Shown: positions 45,246 to 54,756, counted from the stretch's first letter. The stretch: 64,000 nucleotides of DNA from CAVXTF01 sp963701375 (GCA_963701375.1 CAVOZT010000005.1:434001-498000), one strand, 5' to 3'. Made by a program: numbers and translations. The notes: a model not told the origin generated them from the letters alone.

Positions 45246-45684
45246 CCGCCGCCTCGGAGCGGCAGTGCCGCGAGGTAAGGAGGAGACTTTCGTCGGCCTC
45301 GAATTAGCCAGACCTGCTTTCAACCTGCGCGGAGAGCATGGGACGTTATTCAAACCCTCCACCGTTGGTCCTACAGTTACTTGAGCTGGACCTCTACGAT
45401 TGAGCGAAGCCCACTGATTCACGTACAGTGAGTTGGCAGTCGTAGTCCCTTGACCTAAAGACAATTGTCGAAAACGGAAAGCAGATTCGGAACGGAACTC
45501 GACCTTGACAGCATCGAGCCTCACTGACTACCACAATCTGCTGTGTCCAGCGCCGTACGCCCTAATCGGATGAATACAACGCCGTGGCATGATTACGGTT
45601 GACGACTCGAAGCTGCTCGTCTCGCTCAAGTCTGGTCGCATCCCATCTCTTCAAGGGCGAGTCGCCATGTCGACAGGCTTTAGG
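45246..45684. other. Gene-poor stretch with one copy of a 75-base repeat
   Basis: About 440 bases between the convergent WWxASD gene and the HD-GYP gene. Apart from the repeat at 45329-45403, I see no gene or RNA; the rest has lower GC and frequent stops. It is the left border of the c-di-GMP region. Confidence 0.5.
45329..45403 (+). repeat. 75-base direct repeat, copy 1
   Basis: The block starts gcggagagcatgggacg and ends just after the codons for LLELDLYD and a stop. It matches 51715-51788 at about four positions out of five in the same orientation. Read from the ATG at 45338 it would encode a 21-residue peptide MGRYSNPPPLVLQLLELDLYD, and the second copy would encode nearly the same peptide except for one missing base. 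Confidence 0.65.
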
Positions 45685-48015
45685 TTAGAAGTGCTCTTCG
45701 TCCTTGCTGCTTATTGTGCTTGACAAGCCGAGAGCAGGATCGGAGGTCAACACGGCCACGCTCCGTAGAGCTTGCGTGGGTTGCCCTGAGCTTTCCTGGC
45801 CGAGGGTTATCGTGAGGGTGTTCGCGCCGTTCCAGTGGATGCGACTACATCCCGATGTCAGGAGTGCAACACACTGGAGTCCGAATCCTCCGAAGGTGGC
45901 CGTGTTGTTGAAATAACCCCGCTGACCCATGTCAATGGTCCCGAAATGAAACCCGCCTGAGCAGTCCGACGTATCGGTGACAGTGAGAGTGTCATCTCCA
46001 GAGGAAGGTTGTGTTCCCTTCACGACGACGCCGGGATCGACAAGGTCGCGATACGAGGTCGCGTTCCAAACACTACAGAACGCACTTAACGCGGGGACCG
46101 GTGCGAAGGTGACGATGATCTGGTCCCCAAGTTGCGGTCGGCCCGCCTGAGCACCACCGTTCACGATCTCGAGGGACGGGGCGATTGGCGTCACGGCGTT
46201 GGAAGCAGGCGAAGGCGGGCTCGATCCGACCGCGTTCGTGGCCACAATGGTGAAGGTGTATGTCGTTCCGTTAGCCAGGCCGGTGAGAAGTTCCGTCGTG
46301 GCCGTAGACGAGAACTCCTCGGAGGCCTGAGCCGTGCCACTGACGTAGGGGGTAACCGTATACGAGACGACCGGACTACCTCCATCATTAGGAGCCGACC
46401 AGGACACGCTGACCTCGCCATTGCCAGCGGTCGCGCTCACGTCCAGGGGTGCACTCGGCGCTGTTGCAGATGGAGGTGGCGTGGTCGTCCCTGTGGTGGT
46501 GGTGGTCGTGGTGGTGGGACCGCGGGTGCCAGGTCCGCGCCCACTCCCCCCGGTGCCAGTTCCACCAGTGCCAGTTCCACCATCTCTCGAGCCGCCAGAA
46601 CCGGACCCTGCCCCATCTCCCGATGCTCCGGTTCCTGAGCCACCGGTACCAGGGCCTGAAGATGATTGAGTTGAACGCGACGAACCGGATACACGAGCAG
46701 AGTCACCTCGGGCACCGTGGTCCGCTTGAGTGCCTGTCGTCCCGTGACTACCGGAAGACGAGCCAGGTGAGGCCGCAGACGCGCCGCTCTGCTGACCGGC
46801 AGATGCGTGGATGCCAACTCCAGCCTGCCCCACTACCGCCGACTGGCCTACTGTCTGCAGCGTACCCACCGCCACTGCACCGGCAACTGTGGCGAGGGTC
46901 GCCCCTACTTGTCCGAGTCCTGCAACGATCTGCCCGAGGCTCGGAATGTTGCCGATGAAAGGGAGTGAGCCAAGCCACGCAAGCGGCCCAGAGATTGGAC
47001 GTAACCGACCGATGGACACGTCGAGAAAAGCCCGCACCACCTGAGGATCGAAGTGGCTACCTGCACAGCCAGCCAGCTCTGCACGAGCTGCTGGCGCGCT
47101 CATTGGTCGCGAGTAACTTCGGATCGCTGTCATGGCGTCATAGGAGTCGGCGACAGCGACGATCCGACCACCCAATGAGATGTCATTCTCTGCCGAGCCG
47201 GAGGGGTAGCCGGTGCCGTCGTATTTCTCATGGTGCTCGGCGATTGTCTGTGCCCATGGTCCGAGCCAGCTCGCCAACGGTGCAGTGATCTTGGCACCTT
47301 CAAGTGGATGGTTCTTTATGACCTCCCACTCCGCTGGATCGAGCTTGTCGGGCTTGTTCAAGATGTGGGGGTGGACGGCGAGCTTCCCGATGTCGTGAAG
47401 GAGCGCGGACCAGCGCAAGCGGTCCCGATCAGAATCTGAGAGGTCCATCTCTTCGGCGATCAGGTCTGTGTAGGCCCTCACCCTCTCGCTGTGGCCCCGT
47501 GTGAGCCTGTCGTGAGCGTTGAGGGCCGCTGCCAGGCCGAGGATTTTCTCTGCAGCGAGGACCGGTTCGTCCTCTAGCCCTTGAGTCTTGGCTTCTTCGA
47601 TCCGCCTGGCAAGGTCACGGGTGCTTCCAGCCCTTCGCGCGATGGCAAAGCGTTTGGGGGCGCGATCGGGGAAGACCATGGTCATCTTCAACAGCACCGC
47701 CAGGGGGAGCGCCCGCCGAGCGATGCGTTCGGTCCCCACCAACACGACGATCGGTACCGCCAAGACCGTCGCCCACCACATGAGAGTTGGAATGGTCCCG
47801 TGCGGCCTAGGCAACAGATGAGACGTGATCGTCGCGGCGACTATCGACAGAGCTATCGGAAGGGTGAAGATGGCGGCACTCACCAAAGCTGACAACCAGG
47901 GACGGCCTTGCCACCTAGCGTTATCGCTGCCTTGTTCTTGATCGCTGCTTCTCATGCCCCAGCCCCGGTAATGCGCGTCGCGACGCCGAGAGGAGGCCCC
48001 TCCCGAGGGAGGCAT
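45685..48015 (-). CDS. HD-GYP phosphodiesterase fused to an extracytoplasmic FN3 region
   Basis: This protein has about 776 residues, with two N-terminal helices (about 45-100) and a cytoplasmic HD-GYP domain that hydrolyses c-di-GMP. That domain shows HSERVRAYTDLIAEEM, the metal pair LLHDIGKLAVH and the signature HHEKYDGTGYPSG. A Gly/Ala-rich hydrophobic stretch follows (GSLPFIGNIPSLG to GTLQTVGQ, about 355-405), then a Ser/Gly/Thr-rich linker, a fibronectin type III domain (APSAPLDVSATAGNGEVSVSW to VGSSPPSPASNAV) and a Cys-containing C-terminal domain. The tail is probably outside the cell, so external binding might control turnover inside. ATG 48015; TTG 48021 and ATG 47955 are alternatives. 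Confidence 0.8.
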   Translation of the reverse strand: MPPSGGASSRRRDAHYRGWGMRSSDQEQGSDNARWQGRPWLSALVSAAIFTLPIALSIVAATITSHLLPRPHGTIPTLMWWATVLAVPIVVLVGTERIARRALPLAVLLKMTMVFPDRAPKRFAIARRAGSTRDLARRIEEAKTQGLEDEPVLAAEKILGLAAALNAHDRLTRGHSERVRAYTDLIAEEMDLSDSDRDRLRWSALLHDIGKLAVHPHILNKPDKLDPAEWEVIKNHPLEGAKITAPLASWLGPWAQTIAEHHEKYDGTGYPSGSAENDISLGGRIVAVADSYDAMTAIRSYSRPMSAPAARAELAGCAGSHFDPQVVRAFLDVSIGRLRPISGPLAWLGSLPFIGNIPSLGQIVAGLGQVGATLATVAGAVAVGTLQTVGQSAVVGQAGVGIHASAGQQSGASAASPGSSSGSHGTTGTQADHGARGDSARVSGSSRSTQSSSGPGTGGSGTGASGDGAGSGSGGSRDGGTGTGGTGTGGSGRGPGTRGPTTTTTTTTGTTTPPPSATAPSAPLDVSATAGNGEVSVSWSAPNDGGSPVVSYTVTPYVSGTAQASEEFSSTATTELLTGLANGTTYTFTIVATNAVGSSPPSPASNAVTPIAPSLEIVNGGAQAGRPQLGDQIIVTFAPVPALSAFCSVWNATSYRDLVDPGVVVKGTQPSSGDDTLTVTDTSDCSGGFHFGTIDMGQRGYFNNTATFGGFGLQCVALLTSGCSRIHWNGANTLTITLGQESSGQPTQALRSVAVLTSDPALGLSSTISSKDEEHF

Positions 48016-48241
48016 CGGCAAAGCTCAGTATTTAGTTGAGAGGTGGATCAATCCCTTCCGAGCAGATTGAGGGTCGAGCGCCCATGAAGTCACTAGAAGT
48101 CTGAGCTAATGACGAACGTTGTTCACGTGTTGACCAGGTCGCAATCCCAGTCCCACGACCGACCATATTCTCGCGGGAAACTCAAGCGGCTGGCCGTCGC
48201 AATGTGGGATGGTCAATACCCATCGAACAGCCCTCTGGCTC

Positions 48242-49003
48242 TTAGCTGGGGGGTTGCACCACAGCCGTCATCGCAATGGCCAACGGGGCAGCAACGATGA
48301 AGAGCCAAATCTGCCATACCCATCTGGATGGGCGTAGGGCGGCGCCAGTCGACTCACGCCAACGCCAGAGCAATGCTACCGAACCGAGCACGATGATGGT
48401 CTCGAACATCGTGGCGAGTACGTCTAAGCCTCCGACCGTCTCGGTGCTGCCAGCCGCTGGACCCAAGGGGATGCCATTGGTTCTCGTAATCAACCACAAG
48501 ATGATCACGGCCATGTTGCCTACCAAACCGACGGCGATGAGAGGCCGTGAGGGTCGTGCGAGGGTGAGGAGTCCGTAAATAACCTGCAGCGTGGCCGTTA
48601 CAGCGAAGAAACAACCGTAGATAGTGCCCTCCTCGAAGTGATGGGGCATGACCACGTAGTGCACCGATGCAGCAGCTATCGAACCCAGGCCCACCAGTGG
48701 TAACAGCGCCATCCGCGATCTAGCACCTTCGCTTGTCGGCCTGACCGAGCCGGAAGGAGCAAGTCCCCCGACCGCTGGTGCCCCGGCGTAAGAGTGGAGC
48801 GACGACCACTCGAAACGACCATATTCTCCCTCAGCGGCCTTCCGGCGGTTCTGGACCACCTCGGAAACCCAGATGCCTCCCAGGCTCATTACCAGGAATG
48901 CCAAAGCCTCAATCACGTGCCAAAGATGGCCGTCCAGCGGGACCTTCGTACCTACGGTCCCAACACTCCCGCTCTGTCCCAGGGCGAGCTGCAGTGACCT
49001 CAC
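48242..49003 (-). CDS. Multi-pass membrane protein coupled to GGDEF-EAL gene
   Basis: This 253-residue protein has about seven hydrophobic helices, e.g. HVIEALAFLVMSLGGIWVSE, LLPLVGLGSIAAASVHYVVM, YGCFFAVTATLQVIYGLLTL and VWQIWLFIVAAPLAIAMTAVV. The motif ASVHYVVMPHHFEE with several His is conspicuous. No domain is recognised. It starts with GTG at 49003, overlapping the stop of the diguanylate cyclase gene by four bases (GTGA), so the two are made together and may form a sensor pair. Confidence 0.65.
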   Translation of the reverse strand: MRSLQLALGQSGSVGTVGTKVPLDGHLWHVIEALAFLVMSLGGIWVSEVVQNRRKAAEGEYGRFEWSSLHSYAGAPAVGGLAPSGSVRPTSEGARSRMALLPLVGLGSIAAASVHYVVMPHHFEEGTIYGCFFAVTATLQVIYGLLTLARPSRPLIAVGLVGNMAVIILWLITRTNGIPLGPAAGSTETVGGLDVLATMFETIIVLGSVALLWRWRESTGAALRPSRWVWQIWLFIVAAPLAIAMTAVVQPPS

Positions 49004-51048
49004 GCCCGTCCGCCGTTGAGGTTGGCGCTCGTCGCGTTGGTCGTCGGTGGAGTCTGGGAAGAGGTTCCCGTAGGTGCCGCTTCTCCGTTGCGTCCCGGGC
49101 CCACGTCCACGACGATCGACAGGAGATCATCGGCGGATTGCGGTCGACCCAGTAGGAACCCTTGGCCGAGGTCGCTGTGCAGTGCGTTCAGCTGCGCCAA
49201 TTGCTGCTCAGTCTCTACCCCTTCCGCCGTTACCACTATCCCCATCGCAGCAGCGAGATCGATGATGGCCCGTACGATCCGAGTGTCGGTACCATCGATG
49301 TCGAGGCCCATGACAAAGCTCCGGTCGATCTTGACATTGTCGACCGGCAGGCGCTGGAGGTAGCTCAGCGACGAGTAACCAGTTCCGAAATCATCAAGGG
49401 CCAGGCCTACGCCGATGGTCTTAAGAGAATTGAGAGTCGCCAAGGCTGTCTCGAAGTCCCGGATAAACGAACTCTCGGTGATCTCGAGGCAGAGCGACGA
49501 GGGCTCAAGGCCCGAATCCGCCAACGCGCTCACCACTGTCGTGACCAACGAGGGCTCGGCCAACTGTCTGGGGGAGAGATTGACCGAGATCTTCAGGGGC
49601 GCTCGGTCGGGACGCAGAGCCTGCCAGGCAGCGGTCTGGGCGCAGGCGGACCGCAGAACCCAGGCCCCGAGTGGGACGATCAGCCCGGACTGCTCAGCGG
49701 CCGGGATGAACTCGTCGGGCGCAACCATGCCGCGGGTGGGGTGGGCCCAGCGGAGTAGGGCCTCGGTTCCGATCATGTCTTTTGAACGGAGATCAAAAAT
49801 CGGCTGGTAGTGCACGGAGAACTGGCCTTCTGCCAGCGCGGTCCGCAGCTCCGACGCCAACTCGGTGCGCTGCAACGCCACGGTATGGAAGACCGGTTCG
49901 TATTCCCGCACCCGATCGCCGCCAGCTCGCTTCCCCTCGTACATGGCAAGGTCAGCGTTGCGCACCAGTTCAGAGGCTGAGCACTCCTCATCGGCTCCAA
50001 AGGCGATGCCGACGCTGGCGGACACGGCCAGATTCATATCGAGGACCCGGAATGAGTGCTGGAACACATCCAGAATTCGCCGGGCGGCTGCTATGCCGTC
50101 GGTGCGGCAGTTCAGGCCGACAAGGGCCACGGCGAACTCATCACCGCCGATCCGGGCCAAGAGATCACCGTCGCGGATGGCTCCTTGAAGTCGCTGACAG
50201 ATGGCCTGCAGCAGCAGGTCGCCGGTCTCATGCCCGAAGCCGTCGTTGGTGTCCTTGAAGTCGTCGAGGTCGATAAAAACCAGCGCCGTGCTCAGCCGCC
50301 CACGGCCCCTCAATGCTGTGCTCAGCCAGTCGAGAAGGTAGGTACGGTTGGCCAAGCTGGTCAGGCCGTCTTGCAGGGCCTCTTGCTCGGTGAGCCTCCA
50401 GGCCAGGATGTTGCCGAAGCTTGCCGCCAGGACGAATCCGCCGTGGATAGCTGCAAAAGTCCAGGGGTGAGCGATGGCGTCCGACTCGTCGTAGACCGCC
50501 CGCGGGTCGAGGGCACCGACGATGCCATGCTCCAAAACCACATACAAGAGCGCCAAAAGGAAGGGCTGCCACCTTTGGTAGAGAGTCAGGAAGGCGAGTA
50601 CCACGAAGAACTGGAAGTGCGCCTCGATCAGACCGCCGGAGAAATGCACGAGAATCGACGCCCCGATAACCAAGCCGAGTGCCGTGCTGGCCGAGCGGAC
50701 GCTCCTGCTCAACCTCGGAATCAATGACACGCATCCCGGCACAACCAACACCGAGCATTCGAGCGTCGTCGCTACAAAGCCGTAGCCTCGAAGCAAACCG
50801 AAGACAAACAGCACGGGCACCTGCGCCCATAGGAACCAGGTCAGGCCGCGATGCCGCTTCAACCACACCTCGTCGGAGAGACCCCTACCCTCGGGCAAGA
50901 ACCAGGGCCGGTGCGTCGCCCACCACGACGACGCCCGCCGCCGCTGGGAGCTCGAACCGTTCGACCCAGGCTTCAGGTGGAGCCGAGAGGGGCGCGGGAA
51001 CGGTGGCGCCCTCGACCGAGCCAAGACCCAGGTTGCCATTGTTTGCAA
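49000..51048 (-). CDS. Membrane GGDEF-EAL protein (c-di-GMP synthesis/hydrolysis)
   Basis: This 682-residue protein has a membrane sensor region of about six helices with the conserved HFQFFVVLAFLTLYQRWQPF segment seen on other GGDEF and kinase proteins. A GGDEF domain with an intact active site (ARIGGDEFAVAL, preceded by DLDDFKDTNDGFGHETGD) follows, and then an EAL domain (GTEALLRWAHP, ITESSFIRD, ALDDFGTGYSSLSYL, KIDRSFV, AEGVETEQQ). All main catalytic motifs look intact, so both activities are possible. The start is ATG 51048, but the conserved part begins near LSDEVWLKRHRGL. It is co-translated with the following membrane protein. Confidence 0.9.
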   Translation of the reverse strand: MQTMATWVLARSRAPPFPRPSRLHLKPGSNGSSSQRRRASSWWATHRPWFLPEGRGLSDEVWLKRHRGLTWFLWAQVPVLFVFGLLRGYGFVATTLECSVLVVPGCVSLIPRLSRSVRSASTALGLVIGASILVHFSGGLIEAHFQFFVVLAFLTLYQRWQPFLLALLYVVLEHGIVGALDPRAVYDESDAIAHPWTFAAIHGGFVLAASFGNILAWRLTEQEALQDGLTSLANRTYLLDWLSTALRGRGRLSTALVFIDLDDFKDTNDGFGHETGDLLLQAICQRLQGAIRDGDLLARIGGDEFAVALVGLNCRTDGIAAARRILDVFQHSFRVLDMNLAVSASVGIAFGADEECSASELVRNADLAMYEGKRAGGDRVREYEPVFHTVALQRTELASELRTALAEGQFSVHYQPIFDLRSKDMIGTEALLRWAHPTRGMVAPDEFIPAAEQSGLIVPLGAWVLRSACAQTAAWQALRPDRAPLKISVNLSPRQLAEPSLVTTVVSALADSGLEPSSLCLEITESSFIRDFETALATLNSLKTIGVGLALDDFGTGYSSLSYLQRLPVDNVKIDRSFVMGLDIDGTDTRIVRAIIDLAAAMGIVVTAEGVETEQQLAQLNALHSDLGQGFLLGRPQSADDLLSIVVDVGPGRNGEAAPTGTSSQTPPTTNATSANLNGGRA

Positions 51049-52257
51049 TGCTCATGTGCCCGACCTCGACGTCCGCACGGCCAGCACGGCCTGTTCGGAA
51101 ACCATCGGTTTGGGAGCAGGTCGGCTTGAGAGCAGACTGGGAGCCGGCGTTTTAAGATTTGGAACCCCCTCGGAAGCATTCTGGACCCACGATCGCCGTT
51201 GTAGTGGCGTTGTGAATAGCCAGACCGAACGAGCATTTTCATGGAGTGTTCAAGGCCACGATCCGCCGCCCCGGTCCGATTCTGCCGTGCAGCCGGCGCA
51301 CGTGGCTGCAAAGCCCTATGTACGCGCGCTGCGCATCGAGCTCATTCCTCAGATAGAAACAACCAAGGACGTAGGCTTGGTTGTACTTCCCGGGGCTATG
51401 ACGGGTCCGATCCTCGCGGGGGACAGCCCAATATACGCTGTCCTAGTACAGGCTGCGGTTATGTACCTGTACTTGGATCGGTCGCCACAACCACCACGGT
51501 CACTGTGCTCGGAGTACAACAACAACCTTCAGCTCTGACCATCGACTTATCCAACTCACCCTCGGTTCATCTGGCCGATGAATCATTGTCACGGTGCTAC
51601 TCAGTACCCGTCGATACAACGAGGGTTTGAATAAGAGTCACGGACTATTTCTTAGCGAGCGGACAGTAAATTAGGCTATCTACCAGGGAATACGTTGTGG
51701 ATTTGGCAACAAATGCGGAGAGTATGGGACGCTATTCAACCCTCCGCCAACGATCGTTCAGCTGCTTGAGCTGGACCTTTACGATTAAACGCAGGGTCCA
51801 GCCCGCAAATAGTAAGCAAGCTACTACCCTCTGCTGTAATTGCATGTCCTTGTACTCGAAGCTGCCATGAGGAATTACTCCCTGTCTTCTAGCGAAGCTC
51901 GCTGACCTCGTCGGGCGGAACAAGTGCGCTCACCAGCGCCGGATTCGAGCATCATGTCGCGATTGGCGAACAGCAAGGCCCCTTGCGCTCGATGACGTCG
52001 TGTTCCACTCATCGCATCTGAACCGTTTGAGTTACGATGTAGGTCCGGGTGCGCCGGGAAGTCGGGTCGGCAACATTTCGTCAACCCACGGAGTATCAAA
52101 TGCCCGACGTTCTTACTTGCACCACAGCGATGACTTCGCGACATGCTGTTGCCTTCCAACCGGGCTCTGGTGACAGCGGCTCTCCTCTATTCCCGCACCG
52201 CTCGCTACAAGAGAAGCAGTCGCAAGGAACGCGGGCTGGAGTGGTACGGATCAGCTG
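51049..52257. other. 1.2-kb gene-poor border with the second 75-base repeat
   Basis: GC content falls, stops are frequent in all frames, and no domain is recognised. A 160-codon open frame at 51056-51538 on the plus strand has no convincing composition. The repeat copy at 51715-51788 lies in the middle. The stretch looks like decayed DNA at the right edge of the c-di-GMP region. Confidence 0.5.
51715..51788 (+). repeat. 75-base direct repeat, copy 2
   Basis: Starts gcggagagtatgggacg and ends with the codons for QLLELDLYD and TAA. It has the same orientation as 45329-45403 and one base fewer near position 51740, which breaks the small reading frame. The two copies lie 6.4 kb apart and bracket the three c-di-GMP-related genes. 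Confidence 0.65.
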
Positions 52258-53262
52258 ATGCCATCCTCAACCCTGTTTGCTGCACTGGCTTTTCCGGCTG
52301 CAGTGGTTGTCGCGCTCTGTGCCAGTTTTCTTCTTGTCTCGCGTTTGGAACGATTTGCTGCTCGGTTCCGACTCTCGGAAGCCGCGCTCGGATTGCTTGT
52401 GGCACTTGCCGCAGACTCGCCCGAGATCACCTCAGCGATTACTGCGTCCGGACACGGTCAAACCAGCATCGGTGCAGGTATCGTTCTGGGATCCAACGTG
52501 TTCAACCTTGCGGCACTGCTGGGTCTGGGTGCGATCGTCGCTGGCAAGATCAACCTCCATCGGAGAGTAGTCATCCTCGACGGAGTGACCGCTGCGTGGA
52601 TTGCCGTGGTCGCCGTCGTGGCCGTCTCAACAGGTTTGGGCGCGCCGGTCGGATTGGCCCTGGTCCTAGTCGTTGTCGTGCCGTACGTCGTCGTATCGAT
52701 TTCGTCGTCAAACGGGCTGCGCCGGGTGGGATTGCCATCGCACGCCGTCACGTGGCTACGACAGACAATCGCCGAGGAGGAGACTGAACTGGCAGACGCG
52801 TTCCAACCAACGAAGATGGGAAGATTCGATCTATTAGTGGGGGCAGTTGGCCTCGCCGTCGTCATTTCTGCAAGTGCCGTGATGGAGCGCAGCGCAGAAA
52901 GCCTGGGGAAGCATTTCAATCTGCCCAGCCTTGTTGTGGGTGGCATCATTCTCGCCGCAGTCACCAGCCTCCCGAACGCTGTTGGTGCGGTGTATCTCGC
53001 TGCTCGCGGTCGAGGTCCAGCAGTTCTGAGTGAAGCGATGAACAGCAACATGCTCAACGTTCTGGTTGGGCTGCTACTCCCAGGAATCTTCGTAGGGCTT
53101 GCTCACTCGACGGGAAGTGGCCTTCTCGTTGGTGCGTGGTATGCCTGCCTGACCGTCGTCAGCTTGACGATGGCGTTCGCCGGGCGCGGCCTATCTCGTC
53201 GACACGGTTTAGTCGTGGTCGTGGGCTACCTAGCTTTCGTGGTTGTGGCGGCGACGCGGTAA
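52258..53262 (+). CDS. CaCA-family sodium/calcium exchanger
   Basis: This 334-residue integral membrane protein of the cation/Ca2+ exchanger family has two alpha-repeats. The first is ALAADSPEITSAITASGHGQ followed by GIVLGSNVFNLAALLG, and the second is LAAVTSLPNAVGAVYLAARG followed by SEAMNSNMLNVLVGLLLP. About ten helices are predicted. It would exchange Ca2+ (or another cation) against Na+ or H+. It is not clearly in an operon with the neighbours. Start ATG 52258. Confidence 0.85.
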   Translation: MPSSTLFAALAFPAAVVVALCASFLLVSRLERFAARFRLSEAALGLLVALAADSPEITSAITASGHGQTSIGAGIVLGSNVFNLAALLGLGAIVAGKINLHRRVVILDGVTAAWIAVVAVVAVSTGLGAPVGLALVLVVVVPYVVVSISSSNGLRRVGLPSHAVTWLRQTIAEEETELADAFQPTKMGRFDLLVGAVGLAVVISASAVMERSAESLGKHFNLPSLVVGGIILAAVTSLPNAVGAVYLAARGRGPAVLSEAMNSNMLNVLVGLLLPGIFVGLAHSTGSGLLVGAWYACLTVVSLTMAFAGRGLSRRHGLVVVVGYLAFVVVAATR

Positions 53263-53300
53263 GCCCCGATCGTCTGTAAGCATTCACATTCGGTGTTGAG

Positions 53301-53657
53301 TCAGGCACGGCGTTCGACCCACGCCGCAGCGAATGTGTTGAACAGTGCGACCAATCCCACGGCCGCTGTAAACACAAGTCGCTCTTCTCCGCTCGACCCC
53401 TTGGTGATAGCAGCGAGCAGCAGAGCCCCTGCCAATGCCACGATCCCCGTCACGGCCGTTCGCACCCATCTGCCGGTCAGGAGTGCGCAACATGGCCCAA
53501 CGATGAATAGGCCGGTGAGATCAACCCTCGGGGCCGCGACGAGTCCGATGAGGAACACTGCGCCACAGAGCGCGAGGCTGAGCAGCCATAATCGCCTGAC
53601 ACTCCAACCTGGCACGAACGTGCCTTCGTATGCGCGCACTCGCCGTAACAACGACAC
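53301..53657 (-). CDS. Small four-helix membrane protein resembling the N-terminus of SpoIIE-type phosphatases
   Basis: This 118-residue protein has about four helices (LWLLSLALCGAVFLIGLVAA, DLTGLFIVGPCCALLTGRW, TAVTGIVALAGALLLAAI, LVFTAAVGLVALFNTFAAAW). The arrangement 'VDLTGLFIVGPCCALLTGRWVRT' resembles the membrane part that precedes PP2C/SpoIIE domains in actinobacteria, but the phosphatase is missing. It may be a truncated remnant or an independent protein. It starts at ATG 53657, 137 bases downstream of the tRNA-Ser on the same strand. Confidence 0.5.
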   Translation of the reverse strand: MSLLRRVRAYEGTFVPGWSVRRLWLLSLALCGAVFLIGLVAAPRVDLTGLFIVGPCCALLTGRWVRTAVTGIVALAGALLLAAITKGSSGEERLVFTAAVGLVALFNTFAAAWVERRA

Positions 53658-53793
53658 CGAACACGGAACGTACTCACGCTTGACCCACTCTGCAGCGCAT
53701 GGAAACGACTCTTAATAAGTGCTATCCAATGTCCACCCGAGCGGACACCAAATATGGCGCTGACCAGGGTTAACGTTGTAATTCTGGCAACAG

Positions 53794-53880
53794 CGGAGGA
53801 GGTGGGATTCGAACCCACGGTGGCCTTGCGACCACAACGGTTTTCGAGACCGTCCGATTCGTCCACTCTCGCACTCCTCC
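53794..53880 (-). tRNA. tRNA-Ser (anticodon CGA)
   Basis: This is a class II tRNA of 87 bases including the discriminator G, with an acceptor stem GGAGGAG/CTCCTCC, a long variable arm and the T-loop GGTTCGAATCC. The anticodon loop CTCGAAA gives anticodon CGA, reading UCG serine codons. CCA is not encoded. Confidence 0.95.
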
Positions 53881-54100
53881 AAGTGCATTCTTGTAACTCG
53901 ACCCTTTTCGGTACCAGTTCTCTTCCGGAATTCATACAGCCCGCCGGGGCAACTCGGAGCGCCAATGGTACTGGTGGCACGACGTGCGAACGACTTCCGG
54001 CCGTCGAGGTCATTCAACGTGACGCGGGCCACCTGTTTCGGCCTTGACGTAGCCGGTCTCGATCGACTACTCTGAGTCGAGTACCCGTCTCGGAGGATGC

Positions 54101-54736
54101 ATGGCACGTCGCAATCGGTCCAACCCTCTCGCGCTGGCAGTCCTCATCTGTCTCGCCGAGCGTCCGATGCACCCCTACGAGGTCGCAACGACTCTGCGCC
54201 AGCGCCACAAGGACGAAAGCGTTCGCCTGAACTACGGATCGCTCTACGCAGTGGTCGAGTCCCTCGAACGCAGAGGCCTCATCGCTCCGCGCGGCACAGC
54301 TCGAGAGGGACGGCTTCCGGAGCGCACCGTCTATGACATCACCGACGCAGGGCGCGTCGAGGTGCACGACTGGCTCACCGAGATGATCGCTACCCCTGTC
54401 AACGACTACACCTCGTTCGAGGCGGCGCTGTCGTTCATTCCTGCTCTTCCGCCCGCCGACGTCGTCGCGCTCTTGCACGAGCGGGCACGGCGATTACAGC
54501 TCGAGATCGCTCAGGCCCAGGCGGCGCGAGAGCTCGTGGAGAAGGGCGGACTCTGGCGGCTTTTCTGGGTCGAGGGCGAGTTCCGCTCGATCTTGCGCGA
54601 AGCCGAGCTCGATTTCGTGAAGCGTCTGATCGCGGACATCGAGTCCGGGTCGCTCGAGGGCGTCGAGTGGTGGACCGAGGTCCACGGACCAAACGGCGAG
54701 AACGTGACGCTTCCATCTTTCTTCGACCAGATCTGA
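54101..54736 (+). CDS. PadR-family transcriptional regulator
   Basis: This 211-residue winged-helix regulator has the PadR N-terminus LALAVLICLAERPMHPYEVATTLRQR and LNYGSLYAVVESLERRGLI, and a coiled-coil C-terminal dimerisation part (LHERARRLQLEIAQAQAARELVEKGG). PadR proteins repress neighbouring transporter genes and release DNA on binding small, often aromatic or drug-like molecules. It lies 20 bases before the DrrA/DrrB-type ABC genes and likely controls them. ATG 54101 is preceded by CGGAGGATGC. Confidence 0.88.
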   Translation: MARRNRSNPLALAVLICLAERPMHPYEVATTLRQRHKDESVRLNYGSLYAVVESLERRGLIAPRGTAREGRLPERTVYDITDAGRVEVHDWLTEMIATPVNDYTSFEAALSFIPALPPADVVALLHERARRLQLEIAQAQAARELVEKGGLWRLFWVEGEFRSILREAELDFVKRLIADIESGSLEGVEWWTEVHGPNGENVTLPSFFDQI

Positions 54737-54756
54737 ATCATCGAGAGGAGATTCGA

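Noticed and set aside
51056..51538. 160-codon plus-strand open frame
   Set aside because: No domain, poor codon bias and location in a decayed, lower-GC border.
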